Source: Bolinopsis microptera (taxonomy: Eukaryota > Ctenophora > Tentaculata > Lobata > Bolinopsidae). Taken from it: DNA of 64,000 nucleotides. The stretch lies in NCBI RefSeq assembly GCF_026151205.1, contig NC_087077.1:682001-746000 (forward strand), written 5' to 3'. The position numbers were made by a program, and so were the translations under genes. The number at the start of each line of letters is the position of its first letter. Within the stretch, counting starts at the first letter, position 1. Under the pieces are notes generated by a model. That model was given only the letters and a program-made list of their open reading frames with translations. It searched no databases and was not told the origin of the DNA. Below, piece by piece: positions 11,850 to 26,400 of the stretch.

Positions 11850-11990
11850 GATGTTGATCTAGTATGAGGTAACCTTAATGCTAAAGCTAATTTTAGGGGT
11901 TCAGCAGTATATTGAATGGCTACTTCTTTCGGTAGAATATTCCAAAGACTAGCAGCCTAAAGATCTTGTTTTTTATTAGTATTGCATCGT
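11850..11990 (-). pseudogene. Degenerate reverse-transcriptase tail (arm L copy)
   Basis: On the minus strand this encodes a segment like AASLWNILPKEVAIQY, matching the usual C-terminal pattern of non-LTR reverse transcriptases (a hydrophobic residue, LWN, LP). Stops and indels surround it. The better copy is at 57930-58090. Confidence 0.35.
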
Positions 11991-14900
11991 CCTCAAGACA
12001 ACCCCTCCACAAGACCGACCTGGATGATGAGTCCGGCAATGTGTGACAAAATAATGCTTGGTATTGAAACCATCATGTCATTTGATCACTCTTTGGAGGG
12101 AAAGGAGTTGAGCTGTATTTGAGTCCTTTCTAAACAGTAGAAGGCTGTTACTTGATATGATAGTGGTTGATTGTAATTGCATCATACAGTCTCCTTGGAC
12201 CGCAAACCTTTTCAAGTGGTAAACGTTAAACATTTATATCAGGATTGGCAAATTATTTAGAGTCGCATAACTGTGATTGTATCTGATGAAAATATTCTGA
12301 ATAACTCCGATATGCAACTATGAGAAAATGCTCTAGCAGTAAGAGCAATTTTAAAATCCAATCTTACAATTTGGTTTTTATGAACACTACAGCAATCCCA
12401 TGTAATTGAAAACAAACTCATCAAATTTCATTTTGAATGCACATTACAATTTTTGGTCATAACACTGTACTCACTCGTGATTATCACTACACTAAAATAC
12501 ATACTACAAGTTACAAGGTTTACATAGTGTAACAAGAATGTAACCAAAACAATATGAGTTCTTACGTCAGTAAATAGACGTGGTTTGATAAACAATTACC
12601 TAACTCCAAATAACGAACAAAATTAATGCCACTAAAGTATAATATTTTTATCCCGCTTAATTCAATTTCAGAGTTTTCGCACGTCACATAAATAGGCGGA
12701 ACAACAAATACACGACACATGAAACCAGCTCTGAAAAAGATGCCCATTTTAATCAAACGACCTTTCCACTCTTTGTTGGCAGTCCTTCATGACACCATGT
12801 ATTCACATCATTCAGTACAATATATAATGATCACCAGCACACTGTACGCAATATATCCCTTCAATTTTAAAGTAGAAGATGTAGATCTTGAGCTAATGTG
12901 CATGGGTACAAGATTTTGGGGGTTCGAACTGGAAATCCTCAATTTAACAACGCTGCAGAGCAGCAAATCGAGTGACATTATTACATATAGAAATAAATCA
13001 AATGATATGATAATGACACAAACATCATCACAAGGTCGGTCAAACATTCGCACTTGTTGAATTTTCGCGTCCATGCTATAGAGATAGATTTGTATTTTTT
13101 TTTTTTTTTTTCTATAAGAGTTAATAACACGTTTTTAGCAACATGAGGATTAAACTTAAGATACTTCATTTTTCTTTTTCTTTATCATAACAGAACTTGG
13201 TTCCCTCATTATTCCACTGAGAAGTATGTATTGGTTATATTAATTTTATATTGAATCATAATACAAGATTGGTATTGACATGTTTCTCTCTGGTATCTAT
13301 TTTAATGCGTATAACACGAAGCTACAGATGATTAGGGACTGGAACTAAAATACTATGATCCATTTTTGAGAGCCTTGGCCCTTCATTGCTTATCCTTTTT
13401 TTTTTACGTTAATTAAAGCATAACCGGAATTATAACATTTCTATTCTGACTGTCACATTGATTGTTTATTGACAGTTGACATCATGATTATTTTTATCAC
13501 AGTCATAATTTTTACACATGTGATACGACTTTGGTATTTTCATGGAAGATTTAATAAGACCACGCATTTTGTTATTTGTCTGTTTTGTTCTAATCGATCA
13601 AAATTTTAAGTTTAGAACGCCATAATTAATAATTATTGATTTAAATTCCTATATAAATACTGATAAGTCTAGAAATTCTGATCGATAATAGGTTTAATGA
13701 ACGAATTGGATGCTAATAAAACCAAACCCCTTTCACTTAAAGAAATATATATTCCAGGTTATATAACCTATGAATAATTTCATTCGATACATCGGTAGAT
13801 ACATATCACATTTACTCTCATAATCTACCCGCAACATAATACATGGCGCTCACGGAGCAAGCATCTGAAGAAATCTCAGAAAGTTCCGATTGCTCTAGAG
13901 AAATCTCGTAAAATTCCAGATAGCCCACTCGGTAATTACAGGGTAACATTGCAAATAGCGCCCGTAATCCGATACAGCAGGTACCCAGGTCCCGACTTGA
14001 TAAGATTTAGCGAATATGTAACGTTCTGTAAACACTTGGATACAGTATCTCTGTGGGCTCTATATATGTTCCGACCAGGTGGACGGTATGTACCAAGGTA
14101 TTACCAGGTGGTCGGTAAGTAGCTCATTCATCTTTCTGCCGACCCACGTTTTACCTTGTTTCACATGCACTGTTATGTATGTTCATACTTTATCGGTACC
14201 TTTTCATCTTGATAAAAGCTTTTTTTGCGATAAACGACATGAAATTTACTAAATTATAAACTTTTACCATGAGTATGTAAATCACGCTGCTCACCAGTAC
14301 TGTTACCTCTGAAAAAAGATATTGCCAACATTTAACCAGTTAAAACATAAAAGCTCTCATCTCTACAATACGCAGATTTTGTGTCTTTTGAAGCCCGCAT
14401 ACTACATGAGCATGACCTAGCAAATTTAAAAATATTTTATAAATTAAGATATTTATAATCGCTGATTAAACTGCAGAACCGATGAATATATTTCACAGTT
14501 TAAACTTTTAAACCTCCTGTTCAAGATTATAATGCTACAATGGAATTGTAGTATCGCTCTAAGCATTAAACTCTGGCACTTTCCCCCTAATGCAGCTCTC
14601 ATCTGTCTTCTTGACGACCTATCTCGTCTTGCCAGAGAAACTAATTAATTTTATACAAGTTTTCTCTCTTTAAAATGAGGACGGGTCAGAGTTTACCTCT
14701 CATGCACTTGAGCTCGTATAACAAGCTCTGAGTTGTGTCCCGGAGAGCCGTGTTTTACGCTATTGTACGAGCTTAACATACGCTTTTAAACCCTCATTTT
14801 CTTTCTTTTAGTGTATTTTAGGTTACCTTTAGTAATTAAGATAGTAATCACGTACAAAGTGTTGTGTTGATGTGTGAAGCTTGGACGATTTATGAACGAT

Positions 14901-17756
14901 TGTGCTGCTTGTTAAGATACAGTGGTTAAGACGTTGATTGTTTTGCGAATTAGCGGTTTTGGTATTCTTCGAAAGGATAACTAGGAGCTAGATGGAGAGG
15001 ATGGTTAAACAGATTTTCCTTCTCATTTATGTCGATAATAACTGGACTATATTACACTTTTAGTCTCAGTGAGTCGCTGTTTGTTAGTTTTACAATTATT
15101 GTTTAGCTAATTGTCGATAATTATTGCTCTATGAACATCGAGACTAATTATAGAGCGTCAATAATTGGTAAAATCTAACCCCACATTGCAACAAGTGCTT
15201 AGTCAGTCGGAACAATCTAGATTATCCGACTTCCACAGTCCGTTATCAAGATCAACCAGTAATCACTAACCAAGTATCATTCCAAGTATGATTCAGTAGT
15301 TTTAAATAGCAATCCAGCCCCTTTCAATTGTTGCCATTTAACCACATATCCCTAATGTCAAACACTGATTAGTGTAGCCCACCACAGGTTGATGGTCCTT
15401 GAGCCCATTCTAGAACGAATTACAGTTCAGAACAATAAGATAAAGAATTATCTCATGATAATACGACAATAATCACAAGGGAGCAAAAGAACGACAATAA
15501 TAGCACCTGAACAACCTGTAAATCTCAAGGAACTTTCTAAGTTGTTCTGTTGTTCTGAGTGACCGAGTTGGGATGTTTTACAGTTTGTGGTAGGTATTTT
15601 CAATTTGTTTGTTAACGTAAGGACAACTCTGCTTTCTCGTTACTTCATGGCAATCCCTCTGCAATTATTACGGTTTGGAACCCAAATCATTTATGACTAC
15701 TCAAATCAATACAGATTCTGGATTATTATCAATCAATACCCAAGACTTTTTAGATCTGGTTCAAATAAATACAAATAATAATCCTAACGATCTTGGCCAA
15801 ATAGCCTACTCAATACGATCATTAAACCCTACCTCGAACTCAACCCGATTGCATTTCACACCAAGTTATCATCAGTTCATTTAAAAAAAAAAAATCATTG
15901 AATTAGCATTACGAGTAAGAACTGTGCATTAGCACACATTAATAACCACTAACTTCGGTTAAATAAATAAAATGTAATAAATTAAAGGGTAAAATCCATT
16001 ATCAATCTCTAGCCGAGAGTTTATTTGCATCTATCTCAGTATTATAAGCCACGAAACAAGTTCATATGGTAGGACAATGTACAACACAAATTTTACTCAC
16101 CACATATCGTCAGATGATGATAGTTAATATGACCTGCCCAAGCATGCACTATCCTAAATGTTACTGGCGTCGTGCCATGGATTTTTGCTTCAATCTACCT
16201 GGAGTAGGGTGCGTAAATATTCCTTGAAATTTATCGTCTGTAACAACCTGCTTTAAATTTGGTTAGCACGCGGGGAGTGGAACTGATGACCGTTATGAAA
16301 GGGATTAATGATGGCCTAAATGGATTTCAATTCTAATGAAGCTTCTAGAACTGATAGAAGTTGCCAGAATCAGGAAAGTACCAAGAAGCCCGGATTCATG
16401 GATACAGCCAGAAATAATTTGACGCTAATGCATCTAACCTTTGAATTTGTTTCAGTTGCATACCTTGATCTTCATATTTTTTGTTGATTTCTTATAGCAA
16501 AACGTTTAATTACTAGCGGGTACCAGCAAGCTGTCTTGCTAATCATCACCTTATTGATTTATTTGAAATATAATAAATCACACAACACTCTTACATCATC
16601 CCAGGACTAACTCTAGTCCCAGCACAAACCCTCGGCCTAACCCAACAAACATTAACAAAACTTCACAACATTATGAGGAGTGAGTTACCTTACCCTTCTC
16701 TTGGCTTCGTCTCAGGATACAACTGTACCTTAATCACACCATGACCTCAATAAGCCACTTTACTTCCCAGGCTCCTTTCAAAATTTATCTCGGTTCTAAT
16801 TATCATCTGAAGTCTGATCAACGAAGTTTCTGTGCCGAGTTTGTGTGAGAAATGTTATATTTATTACAGTGTTATTTAAACCCTCTCTCAATATACTTAA
16901 GGTTTGTCTCTTTATTTTTGAACTTGTTTATTGATAATGCATGGTCGGAGACGGTAATCTTTGGGATCGTTTTGCGACAGTTTTTTTTGATTAGTAATTC
17001 ATCTTTAAAATAGACCAAAGATTTGATTTCCGCTTGAAATAATAACCGATGAAAGAACTAGGGAGAGTTTCAGAAGATGTATTAGCGTTGAGTTTAATCA
17101 TTTGCATTTGTCGCAGTCATGACTCCGATGAATCTGAAAAATTTTGGTAAAGTCTGGTTATTAGTCTGGTTTTTTTGGTTATATTTAGCTGTTTTTAAGT
17201 AGTGTAGCAGGACGGCCGCCGCTCTTTCTACTAATGAAGCGGGAATTGAAGACTGCTGAGGTGGCGTAGGTGTCGAGTGTGTGTATGTGGTGTGCTGCGT
17301 GTGATGGTCTATATAGATGCATGGTCAGGTCACTCACGCTAGCAGTGAGAGTCGGACATTCTATGTCACATCTGAGCAACACATGTCATCCCAGTCTCAC
17401 AAGGGTGAAATACGTTGTACAGACAGAGACAGAATATCAATGGTATCTTATCATACGAGAATATCTATCTTGTCGAGAGCAACACCGGTAACGACCATTA
17501 GATTCTATTTGCGGTTACTATCCGAGATGTACGCTCCACATGACTAAATTTTAATGCGCATTGAGTTTAGAAGTGGCAGATTTTGTGTCTCATCTAAGAA
17601 CATCTCTTTATTCTTCTCTTCTGCGTAGTTGGGAGATAAAATGCGTTTTTGTTAACTGTTCACAGTTCTGTAAGTTTTATAGTTACTGTGCCAGTGTGAA
17701 GGATTAGATAGATTGCTTCTAAAATACGGTCCTACATCACGCTACACCCAAGCTAA

Positions 17757-18180
17757 GGAGCCCCTGTAAGGAGCCCTGTGAAAGGATCACTGTGTAAGGA
17801 GCCCTGTGTAAGGAGCCCTGTGTAAGGAGCCCTGTGTAAGGAGGCCCTGTGTAAGAGCTCTGTGTAAGGAGCCCTGTAAGGAGCCCTGCGTAAGGAGCCC
17901 TGTAAGGAGCCCTGTGTAAGGAGCCTGAGTAAGGAGCCCTGTAATGAGCCCTGTTAAGGACCCTTGTGGTAAGGACCCTGTGTATGGAGCCATGCTAAGG
18001 ATCCTGTAAGGAGCCCTGTGTAAGAGCCCTGTGTAAGGAGCCCTGTGTAAGGACCCTGTAAGGACCCTGTGTAAGGAGCTCTGTGGTTAGGAGCCCTGTT
18101 TAAGGAGCCCTGTAGGAGCCCTGTAAGGGAGCCCGGTGTAAGGAGCCCTGTAAGGAGGCCCTTAAGGAGACCCTGTGAGA
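17757..18180 (-). repeat. 15-bp GGGCTCCTTACACAG array (arm L, noisy)
   Basis: About 28 error-rich units of 12-15 bp (plus strand AGGAGCCCTGTGTA). This is the counterpart of the clean array at 51960-52436. ORFs that run through it are repeat artefacts. Confidence 0.85.
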
Positions 18181-19204
18181 CCAAACGCTTCTTCCTAAAC
18201 TCGCCTCGTCGTCAAAACCTTTCAACCCATCCTAAACCTCACATTTAACATGTTCTAAACACCAACAAGTATCAACCCAATGTGCACCTTTTTCCTCAAC
18301 CGTAGTAACCATTGTCCTTATAAACGTCAGTAATCTTATTAAGTTAATTATCCATTTGTTTATAACATGTACATCTTTATATGCATACCTGCTTGCTGAT
18401 CAATACAATCCGAGGTAATTATGTAATAGGTTCATTTCCTGCACGGCCAACATAAATCACACTTTCCCCACATGACCCGCTCTACTTTCTGAATAATTAA
18501 CACGTGCACATAATTAAACAGCCAGAGGGGAGGTCTTGAGTTTGAACGTGAGCGGTTCAATTCTATTCCCTTGTGATCTGGAACTTTACATTTGCCAAGG
18601 GTTTTAGTTTTTACTGGAATACGTGCCGTGTTTTTTTGCCTTTTAACTAGTGACTAGTAGTGACGCACTAAGCTCTGTATACAGAGCACTGGGTACCTAA
18701 GGACCTCACCTTCTAGAAACAGCACATTCCATGACATGGTTGTCTGTGTGTTCATTCTTCTAGTTTACTGTTCGGTTTACAATGGGAACCAAGATCTTTT
18801 TAGGCAACGCAAATGTCACAAGACAGATTCAAGTGCACAACAGGATAATGGTGCTTGTTTACTGTTTATCGTTACATCGGATTGGTTTATCCAAACACAT
18901 TCCTCATCCCATGATGTGCCCTGGGCAGGTGCATAACGAGAATATTTCACTTGCCACTGACCTTTTGTCACGTTGAAATTTTTGTAACTGTCTTCAAGAA
19001 ATACCTTCAGAATTCTTTTCCTCCGCTCTCGCTTGTGATCCTATAATGAATTGATCAGTACTTGCTATTTTTCGAAGTTTCCTAAAATCCGGCTGGCTTC
19101 TTGACATTAGATTCAATTCTAACACGCGAATTCTTCTAAATCGTGCGGCCGCAGAATATTCCATATTTTTACACCTTTTGGCGGTTGATCCTACTCTGAA
19201 TGTA

Positions 19205-19633
19205 CAAGGTGGCTTTTGCCTAAAAGTCACAACGTATGGCTTGTTTGTTCAGTCCGAGATTGGTCCAATTTTTTGTGGTACGTTTCATCTCTGTCCCTAT
19301 ACGTGGATGATTGGAATGGATTACAAACAACGTCCTTTTTTTTCTTGTGAACCGTGTATTTTTTTTTGCCATCTCCAGGTATTCAAACATGTGCATAGCT
19401 TTTCTTGTTTTACCCCTCTGTTTGAGACTCGAAGTTCCATTGATTCTTCAGAAAAAAGGTACTAGAAAATAAATCGAAAATTGTGACCTAGATGAATGAA
19501 ATTTTCTATGTTTGACGATCGAATCTCATGCAGTGTTTACAGCATGTATTAATTTTCTAAGTACGTCCCTGAACATGAAGAATGGCTCTGTTTTAAGCCC
19601 AAACGTTTGCATACGGACTTTTGGGCCACCCTG
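19205..19633. mobile_element. Mariner-like MITE (arm L)
   Basis: Starts CAAGGTGGC and ends GCCACCCTG, flanked by TA on both sides (19203-19204 and 19634-19635). The GGTGGCCCAAAAGTC terminal motif is typical of Tc1/mariner elements. It is about 430 bp with no intact transposase, and arm R has the same insertion at 50491-50914, so it predates the split of the two copies. Confidence 0.8.
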
Positions 19634-19814
19634 TATACAATAAAAATCCTTTTGATCGCAGCGCTTTCCAGATCAACTTTAGTCTCTGTATCTTAATATG
19701 TTTGTTCAGACTTAAGACGAGCAACAGCAACAATAATCTGGACATGGCGCAGCAATTAAAATATGCTTGATTATACTTAAAGCTGCAAATACCTTAGGAT
19801 TGTGTTTCCGAGTT

Positions 19815-19985
19815 TTGATTGATTACTCCAGGATTGGGTAGCATGTAATAGATAAACAGTTCGGCTGGAAGTGGGGTAGCATGTAATAGAGAACAGTTCC
19901 CGGCTGGATTGGGGGTAGTTGTATTTAGAGAAACAGTTCCGGCTGGATTGGAGTAGCATGTAATAGAAGAACTTTCTGGCTCGAA
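19815..19985 (-). repeat. 38-bp array, contracted copy (arm L)
   Basis: About four noisy units of the 38-bp repeat that reaches about 28 units at 49217-50295. Minus-strand core: CCGGAACTGTTTCTC. Confidence 0.85.
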
Positions 19986-20299
19986 TGAATTGAGAGAATA
20001 TTTATTAAGGTTAAGTCTAAGGTTTTGGTTGGAGTAAGATTTGCGATGTTTGTGTATGTGACTATTTTAGACTTCGATTCGAGTAAATATTCTGCAATCC
20101 CAAATGATCTACGGTGTACTTAAAATAGCTGAAGTTTTTAAATTTAGTTTATCCAATATCCTACTATAACCCAACCAGATGTGATTCAATGTTAGTTTTA
20201 CACGTATCATGTAAAGATAAAAAGCTAATAAAGTAATAAACTAATAATAATTAATAGTAATATTAACTAATAATCTCCAGAATGATATTTGGGCGTCGT

Positions 20300-20405
20300 A
20301 TGGCTAAACAAGGGTGACGCAAAGGAAAACTTCAACAAACTTCTTGCAGCCAATAGAAAAGCCGCGTTTTCGACACAATGTAGTCTCCTGAGCCTTGTAC
20401 CTACG
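20300..20405 (+). pseudogene. Ankyrin gene exon 1, arm L copy (frameshifted)
   Basis: Starts at ATG 20300 and ends at a GTAAG donor. An extra G after ACAAG brings TGA into frame at codon 6, and further changes sit near 20367-20390. The same exon at 48784-48889 (minus) is open and has the same 106-bp length, so compensating indels are present here. Confidence 0.75.
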
Positions 20406-23400
20406 GTAAGACAACAACATCACGTCACAGCTCATTATTAAGAGAACAACATCACGTGACAGCTCATTATTAAGAGAACAACATCACGTGACAGCTCATT
20501 ATTAAGAGAACAACATCACGTGACAGCTCATTATTTTCCTTACATATGTATTTTCTGATTTACTTCATTCTAAGGACCTTCATTTTGAAGTTAAGCCTCG
20601 TCCAACATCTGAAAGGAAACTTAGCTAGTTTCACCATGTGCCTATCAATAATTGTAAACTTGATAAGCCGATTGGTAGTTCGAGAGAATGCGCTGCCAGT
20701 AAGGTAGCTCTAACTACCGTCTACCACAAAATTGTATGAATATATTTACGAATTTTTTCCTGTCTAGGTAAACTAAATTACATAAAGACTAGCATAGACT
20801 CTGGGGCAGATGTCACTACGCCACTTAAGACATGATACACCTCTGTTGAGGTGCTTGTCAGCTAGCCCACACCTGAACGGAAAAGTGAATTAAGTACCTT
20901 ATCAAGAGGGGTGCTGATACTATCACCAGGTTTAGTTTCACTTTCACTATACAAGTTCACTTTCACTATCAGGCTCAGTTTTACTTTCTCTATCGGCTCA
21001 TTTTTCATTATACCTAAATTTCATCAAAAGTTTCACTTTTCACGACTCTGCAATGCTCATGTGTAACGTTTATTTTTAATGTTTTAATTATTATTTAACG
21101 TACTTTTCCACTTAACATCAATTAAATTCCACTCAACTTAACCAATCACTACCTTCATCATTCCAACCTTCATTTCACTTAACTATCCCTGTGTACTGTT
21201 GCTATGTACTGTTTGCTATGATACTGTTTGCTATGTACTGTTGCTAGTACTGTTGCTATGTACCTGTTGTGTAAAACAATCACATCTCTGACGACACAAC
21301 CTCGTTGCACAAATTCCTAGCTCTACCAACCAAAGTTCATCCCACCTTAAATTATCATTACCAGCCTACCCAAAAAAAAAAATTAAAGAAAAAAAAAAAA
21401 AAAAAAAATGGAAAAATAAAAAAAAATCACAACCTATCATTTTAAAATATTAAATACCTACGCCCGTCTGGGACGCATTTGACCGAACTTCTTACGATTG
21501 GAACCACGCAATTACGTGTTCATGAAGTCTATAATTAGTCTATAATAAATCTAAGTAAAGTATTTAGAAACGTCGCCTCCTCCTGCTTAGTAACGTCGCC
21601 CTCCTCCTGCCTTAGTAACGTCTTCCTCCTTGACTTTGTTGCGTAGGAAGTGATTTAACTGAAAAGCTCGTTTCATGAGTGGTCAGACAAATCACAACTT
21701 CGTGGTTTTTGGAGATAAATCCTGACATTCCCTTAAACGGTTATCATGTGTTGTGACGCCCAACGATATGTGATATGACGGCACGTAAAAAAAGAAATCC
21801 CGAGATCCTGGTACTATTCATGTTGAATACTCGAATAAGAGTGTACTAGAGTGGGGAGGGGATGATGCTGTGCCCGGGGGAGTGACTGGCGGATAAGCAT
21901 AGAGTATCCTTAGCTACTAGTGTGACCATGGTAATTGTGGTGGAGAATGGAGAGGGTGGTTGAAAAAGGATTTAATAATTAACAGTGGCATTGATCAATT
22001 CATTACATCTATAAATTAGAACATTGTGTGAGTTAATCGTCATTATTACATCAATGAGTAATGAAGAGTAATCGAATAGGACTTATGAGTAAAAGAATAA
22101 AAGTCTAATGTTGCCTAATATACAATATTGTGATATACTGTTGAACTTGAAGCCACCCAAATGCTAAAACCGTATCTTTTAAGTTTGAAAGATAATGAGT
22201 CCATCTTAACTGAGAGGATGGCAGTTTTACCGAATACGTAAAGACTCGTTTTTTTAAAACACTCTGTCAAGCTAGGTCCATATCCCCGTCAATATCCATT
22301 CACTAATCCTCAGTACTCTTTACTCACTGTTTCACATGCTTGTGGCATGTCAATAAAACCAAGTCGTCACCATCATGGCATCATCCGATTTCAATTCTAT
22401 GTCAATTTATAACATTATCTTTCGAGAACAATCTTCAATCTCAAAAACCGCGGTTTCATTTGATTTGTGTCATTTCCACTGCCGGCGATACTTCCCCACA
22501 GCTTTATACCGAAGTCGGATTAATCGTAAATGAAATTCAATAATTAATTTCAGCTGATATAATCTCTATCTACACTTTTTGTGTAATTTAAATTCTGTAT
22601 ATTTATAATTTTAATCTAATTTTTGTTACATCAGTTACTAGTAAAGCAGCGTATTAATTTCGCAGCGTTATCTTCTGGTACAAAAATATATTAGCTTACA
22701 CTTTACAAAGGACTTTTCTAAACACAAATGTTGATAACTTTTAAAGAGCAGAAGGTTGGATGTTTGATAGATAATTGCACGATCCTATTAATGGCAAGAT
22801 TAAAAGATTAGCTGTAAGAGAGTAAGAGTGTTCTGTTTCCAGATCATACTACAAAGAATCACAGCAGGTAGTCTAATTTGAGGATGATAATTGGAGTAGT
22901 ATCACAAACGAACTACTCGCCATACTAGTCCAATACTGAGATGTCTCAAACTAACGCCGCGCTGAAATTGTCTTAGTTGAGGTTGATAATTGTAAAAACA
23001 TTCCGCAATAACGCCTCGATTTGCTCATGATCTAACTTGTCTATCCTTTACACTTTAGCGGTTGATATTTGGCTGCTCTTCTTCTTCTTCTTCTCATATC
23101 GCCTCCGCTGTTTGGCTGCTATTCTTCTTCTTCTTGTATGGTCGCTGGTTATTTGGCTGTTCAGTCGTATAAATCAGCTCGATACTTTTATGTATTGTTT
23201 GGGAATCCTGTCCAAAGTTTTTATCATCTTGTGGTTGGATAACCGCTAATAATCGTAATCGCGATGAATAGTTTGTCTTTGGAGCCTTTTCTTTAACCCA
23301 TCTTCTCTTTCGTTCAAAGATATTCTCTTCTCATAAGTGAAATATTTTCCAGACTTCTCGTTTGAATAAATGTTAAACTTAAATTAGAGTTCAAATTGGA

Positions 23401-26400
23401 GACATTCAAACCCCAACAGCCAGCAATCAGCATTGGTTTGACAATGGATGAAAAAACGTTTTATCAAAACGTATCATTTCACAAGGAACCTTTTTTTGAT
23501 GCTGAGGATAGAATAACTATCTTCGTTCACGTCAATCTAACTTCCACCCAACACAGTAACACTATAACACTATCACTTTCACTAGTAACACTAGTACCAC
23601 TAACACTAGTAACACTATCACTTTCACTATTAATACTAGTATACACTATCCCTTCACTAGTAACACTAGTATCACTATCAACTTTCACTAGTAACCTAGT
23701 AACACTAGGTAACACTTTCACTTTCACTAGTTACACATAGTAACACTATCACTTTTCCTAGTAACACTAGTAACACTATCACTTTCACTGTAACCCTAGT
23801 AACACTATCACTTCACTATAACACAATAAACACTTCCACCAACACTAGAAACACTATCACTTTCACTAGTAACACTAGTAAACACTATCACATTACGCTA
23901 TGAACAGAAACGTGATTATCATGTCTGTTTGATTGTTATACAAAGTTAACAACACACGGTAATAATAGCTACCTACAAATAATGAACAATGTTCTTTTAT
24001 AAGCGTACCAGCTAGTAACACTATAACACTAGTAACACTAGAACACTAGTAAACACTAGTAACCACTAGTCACACTAGTAACACTAAGTAACACTAGTAA
24101 CACTAGTAACACTATAAGACTATAACACTATCACTTCACTAGTAACACTAGTAACACTAGTAACACTATCTACTTTCACTAGTAACACTATCACTTTCAC
24201 TAGTAACACTATAAAACTAGTAACACTAGTAACACTAGTAACACTAGTAACACTAGTAACACTAGTAACACTAGTAAACTAGTACACTTTCACTAGTAAC
24301 ACTAGTAACACTAGTAACACTAGTAACACTATCACTTTCACTAGTAACACTATTAACACTATCACCTTCACTAGTAACAACTAGTAACACAAGTAACACT
24401 AGTAAACACTAGGTAACACTGATAACACTAGTAACACTAGTAACACTAGTAACTACTAGTAACACTAGTATCACAATTAACACTAGTAACACTAGTAACA
24501 CTATAACACTAGTAACAATAGTAACACTAGTAACACTACTTAACACTAGTAACACTAGTAACACTAGTAACACTAGTAACACTAGTAACACTAGAAACCC
24601 TATTAACACTAGTAAGCACTAGTAACACTAGTAACACTAGTAACACTAGAAACACTAGTAACACTATAACCGAGTAACACTAGCGTAACCAGCTAGTAAC
24701 CCTAGTAACACTATAAAACACTAGTAACACGAGCGTACCAGCTAGTAACACTAGTAACACTAGTAATCACTAGTAACACTAGTAACACCGTAACACTAGT
24801 AACACTAGTACACTAGAAACACTAGTAACACCAGTAACACCATAACACTATAGCACACTAGGTACACTAGTAACACTAGTAACACGTAACACAGTAAACA
24901 CTAGTAACACTAGAAACACTAGTAACACCAGTAACCCACCAGTAACACCAGTAACACTAGTAAAACACTAGTAACACTAGAACAACTAGAAACACCATAA
25001 CACCAGTAACACCAGTAACACTAGCGTACCAGCTAGGTAATCACTAGTAACACAAGTAACACTAGTAACACTAGTAAACACTAGTAAAACTAGTAAGCAC
25101 TAGTAACACTAGTAACACTAGTAACACTAGTACCACTAGTAACACTATAACACAGTAAAACACTAAGTAAACACTAGTACACTAGTAACACTAGTAACAC
25201 AAGTAACACTAGTAACACTAGTAACACAAGTACACCAGTATCACATAGTAACTCTAGTAACACTAAGTAACACAGTAACACTAGTAACACATAGTAACAC
25301 TAGTAACACCAGTAACACCAGTAACACTAGCGTACCAGCTAGTAACACTAGTAACACTATATCACTATAACACTAGTAACACTAGTAACACTAGTAACAC
25401 TAGTTACACTAGTAACACTAGTAACACTAGTAACACTAGTAACGATCTAGTAACACTAGTAACACAAGTAAACCACTAGTAACACTAGTAACACTAGTAA
25501 CACAAGTAACACTAGTAACACTAGAACCTAGTAACACTAGTAAAACTAGTAACACAGTAACACTAGTAACACAAGTAACACTAGTAACGCTAGTAACACT
25601 AGTAACACTAGGAACACTAGTACACTAGTAACACTATCGTACCAGCTGACTCCTAAAACACCTCTACAAGTATGGTAATTATTGTACAACACCTCCGAAA
25701 CACTAATATAAGAGATTTGTCGTGCAGAAGAACGCACCGTAGGCTTTTCTCTATATTACATCGTGCGATAGTGACGTCACAACACGCGATAAGATTTTAA
25801 AAATAAATCATGTCCTATTTTAGGTGTCCTTACCCATGTAAGATACAGGCTTTTCTTATTTCTTCCCGTCAAAGTATGCTGTTCGATATAGCAATGGTAC
25901 AGGTACGTTTTTGGATTTTATAAAGTTTTTCCTGACAAATTTTGTTTTAGCTTGTTTGAGATAAAAAATACCGTTCATAAAATATTCTAAAATTTATATT
26001 CCCGTTCTTTGCCGATGTAATCTTCACAAGTCATACTGAAAAAAATTTTGGAACGATCACACCGGAAAAGAGCAAAATATGTCCTTTAATTATCCCTCAC
26101 ACAAAATTCAAAAAATAAGCCCTGTGAAAACTATGATGATTCACAGAACAGAACCTACCAACAATCACCTGATCCTAATACTAGCCGCATTTTATTAGAG
26201 ATATTTTTAGCGTATGTTATTAGAGATATTTTTAGCGTATGACTAATGACTATGACCTTAACATCTCAATTAGATTCCCCCGCATTTACATGGTTCTGTA
26301 ATGGCCCAATATAAACAGTGTAATTAAATAACGTGACCTTGTTTATTTTATAAGTCCTGGAGCTGACTTGCTTTTAAAGTATTGGAACTGTCCAATACCT

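Noticed and set aside
12719-13074. 113- and 88-codon ORFs on opposite strands
   Set aside because: Mutual shadows in AT-rich DNA; the right-arm counterpart near 56886-57077 does not keep either frame.
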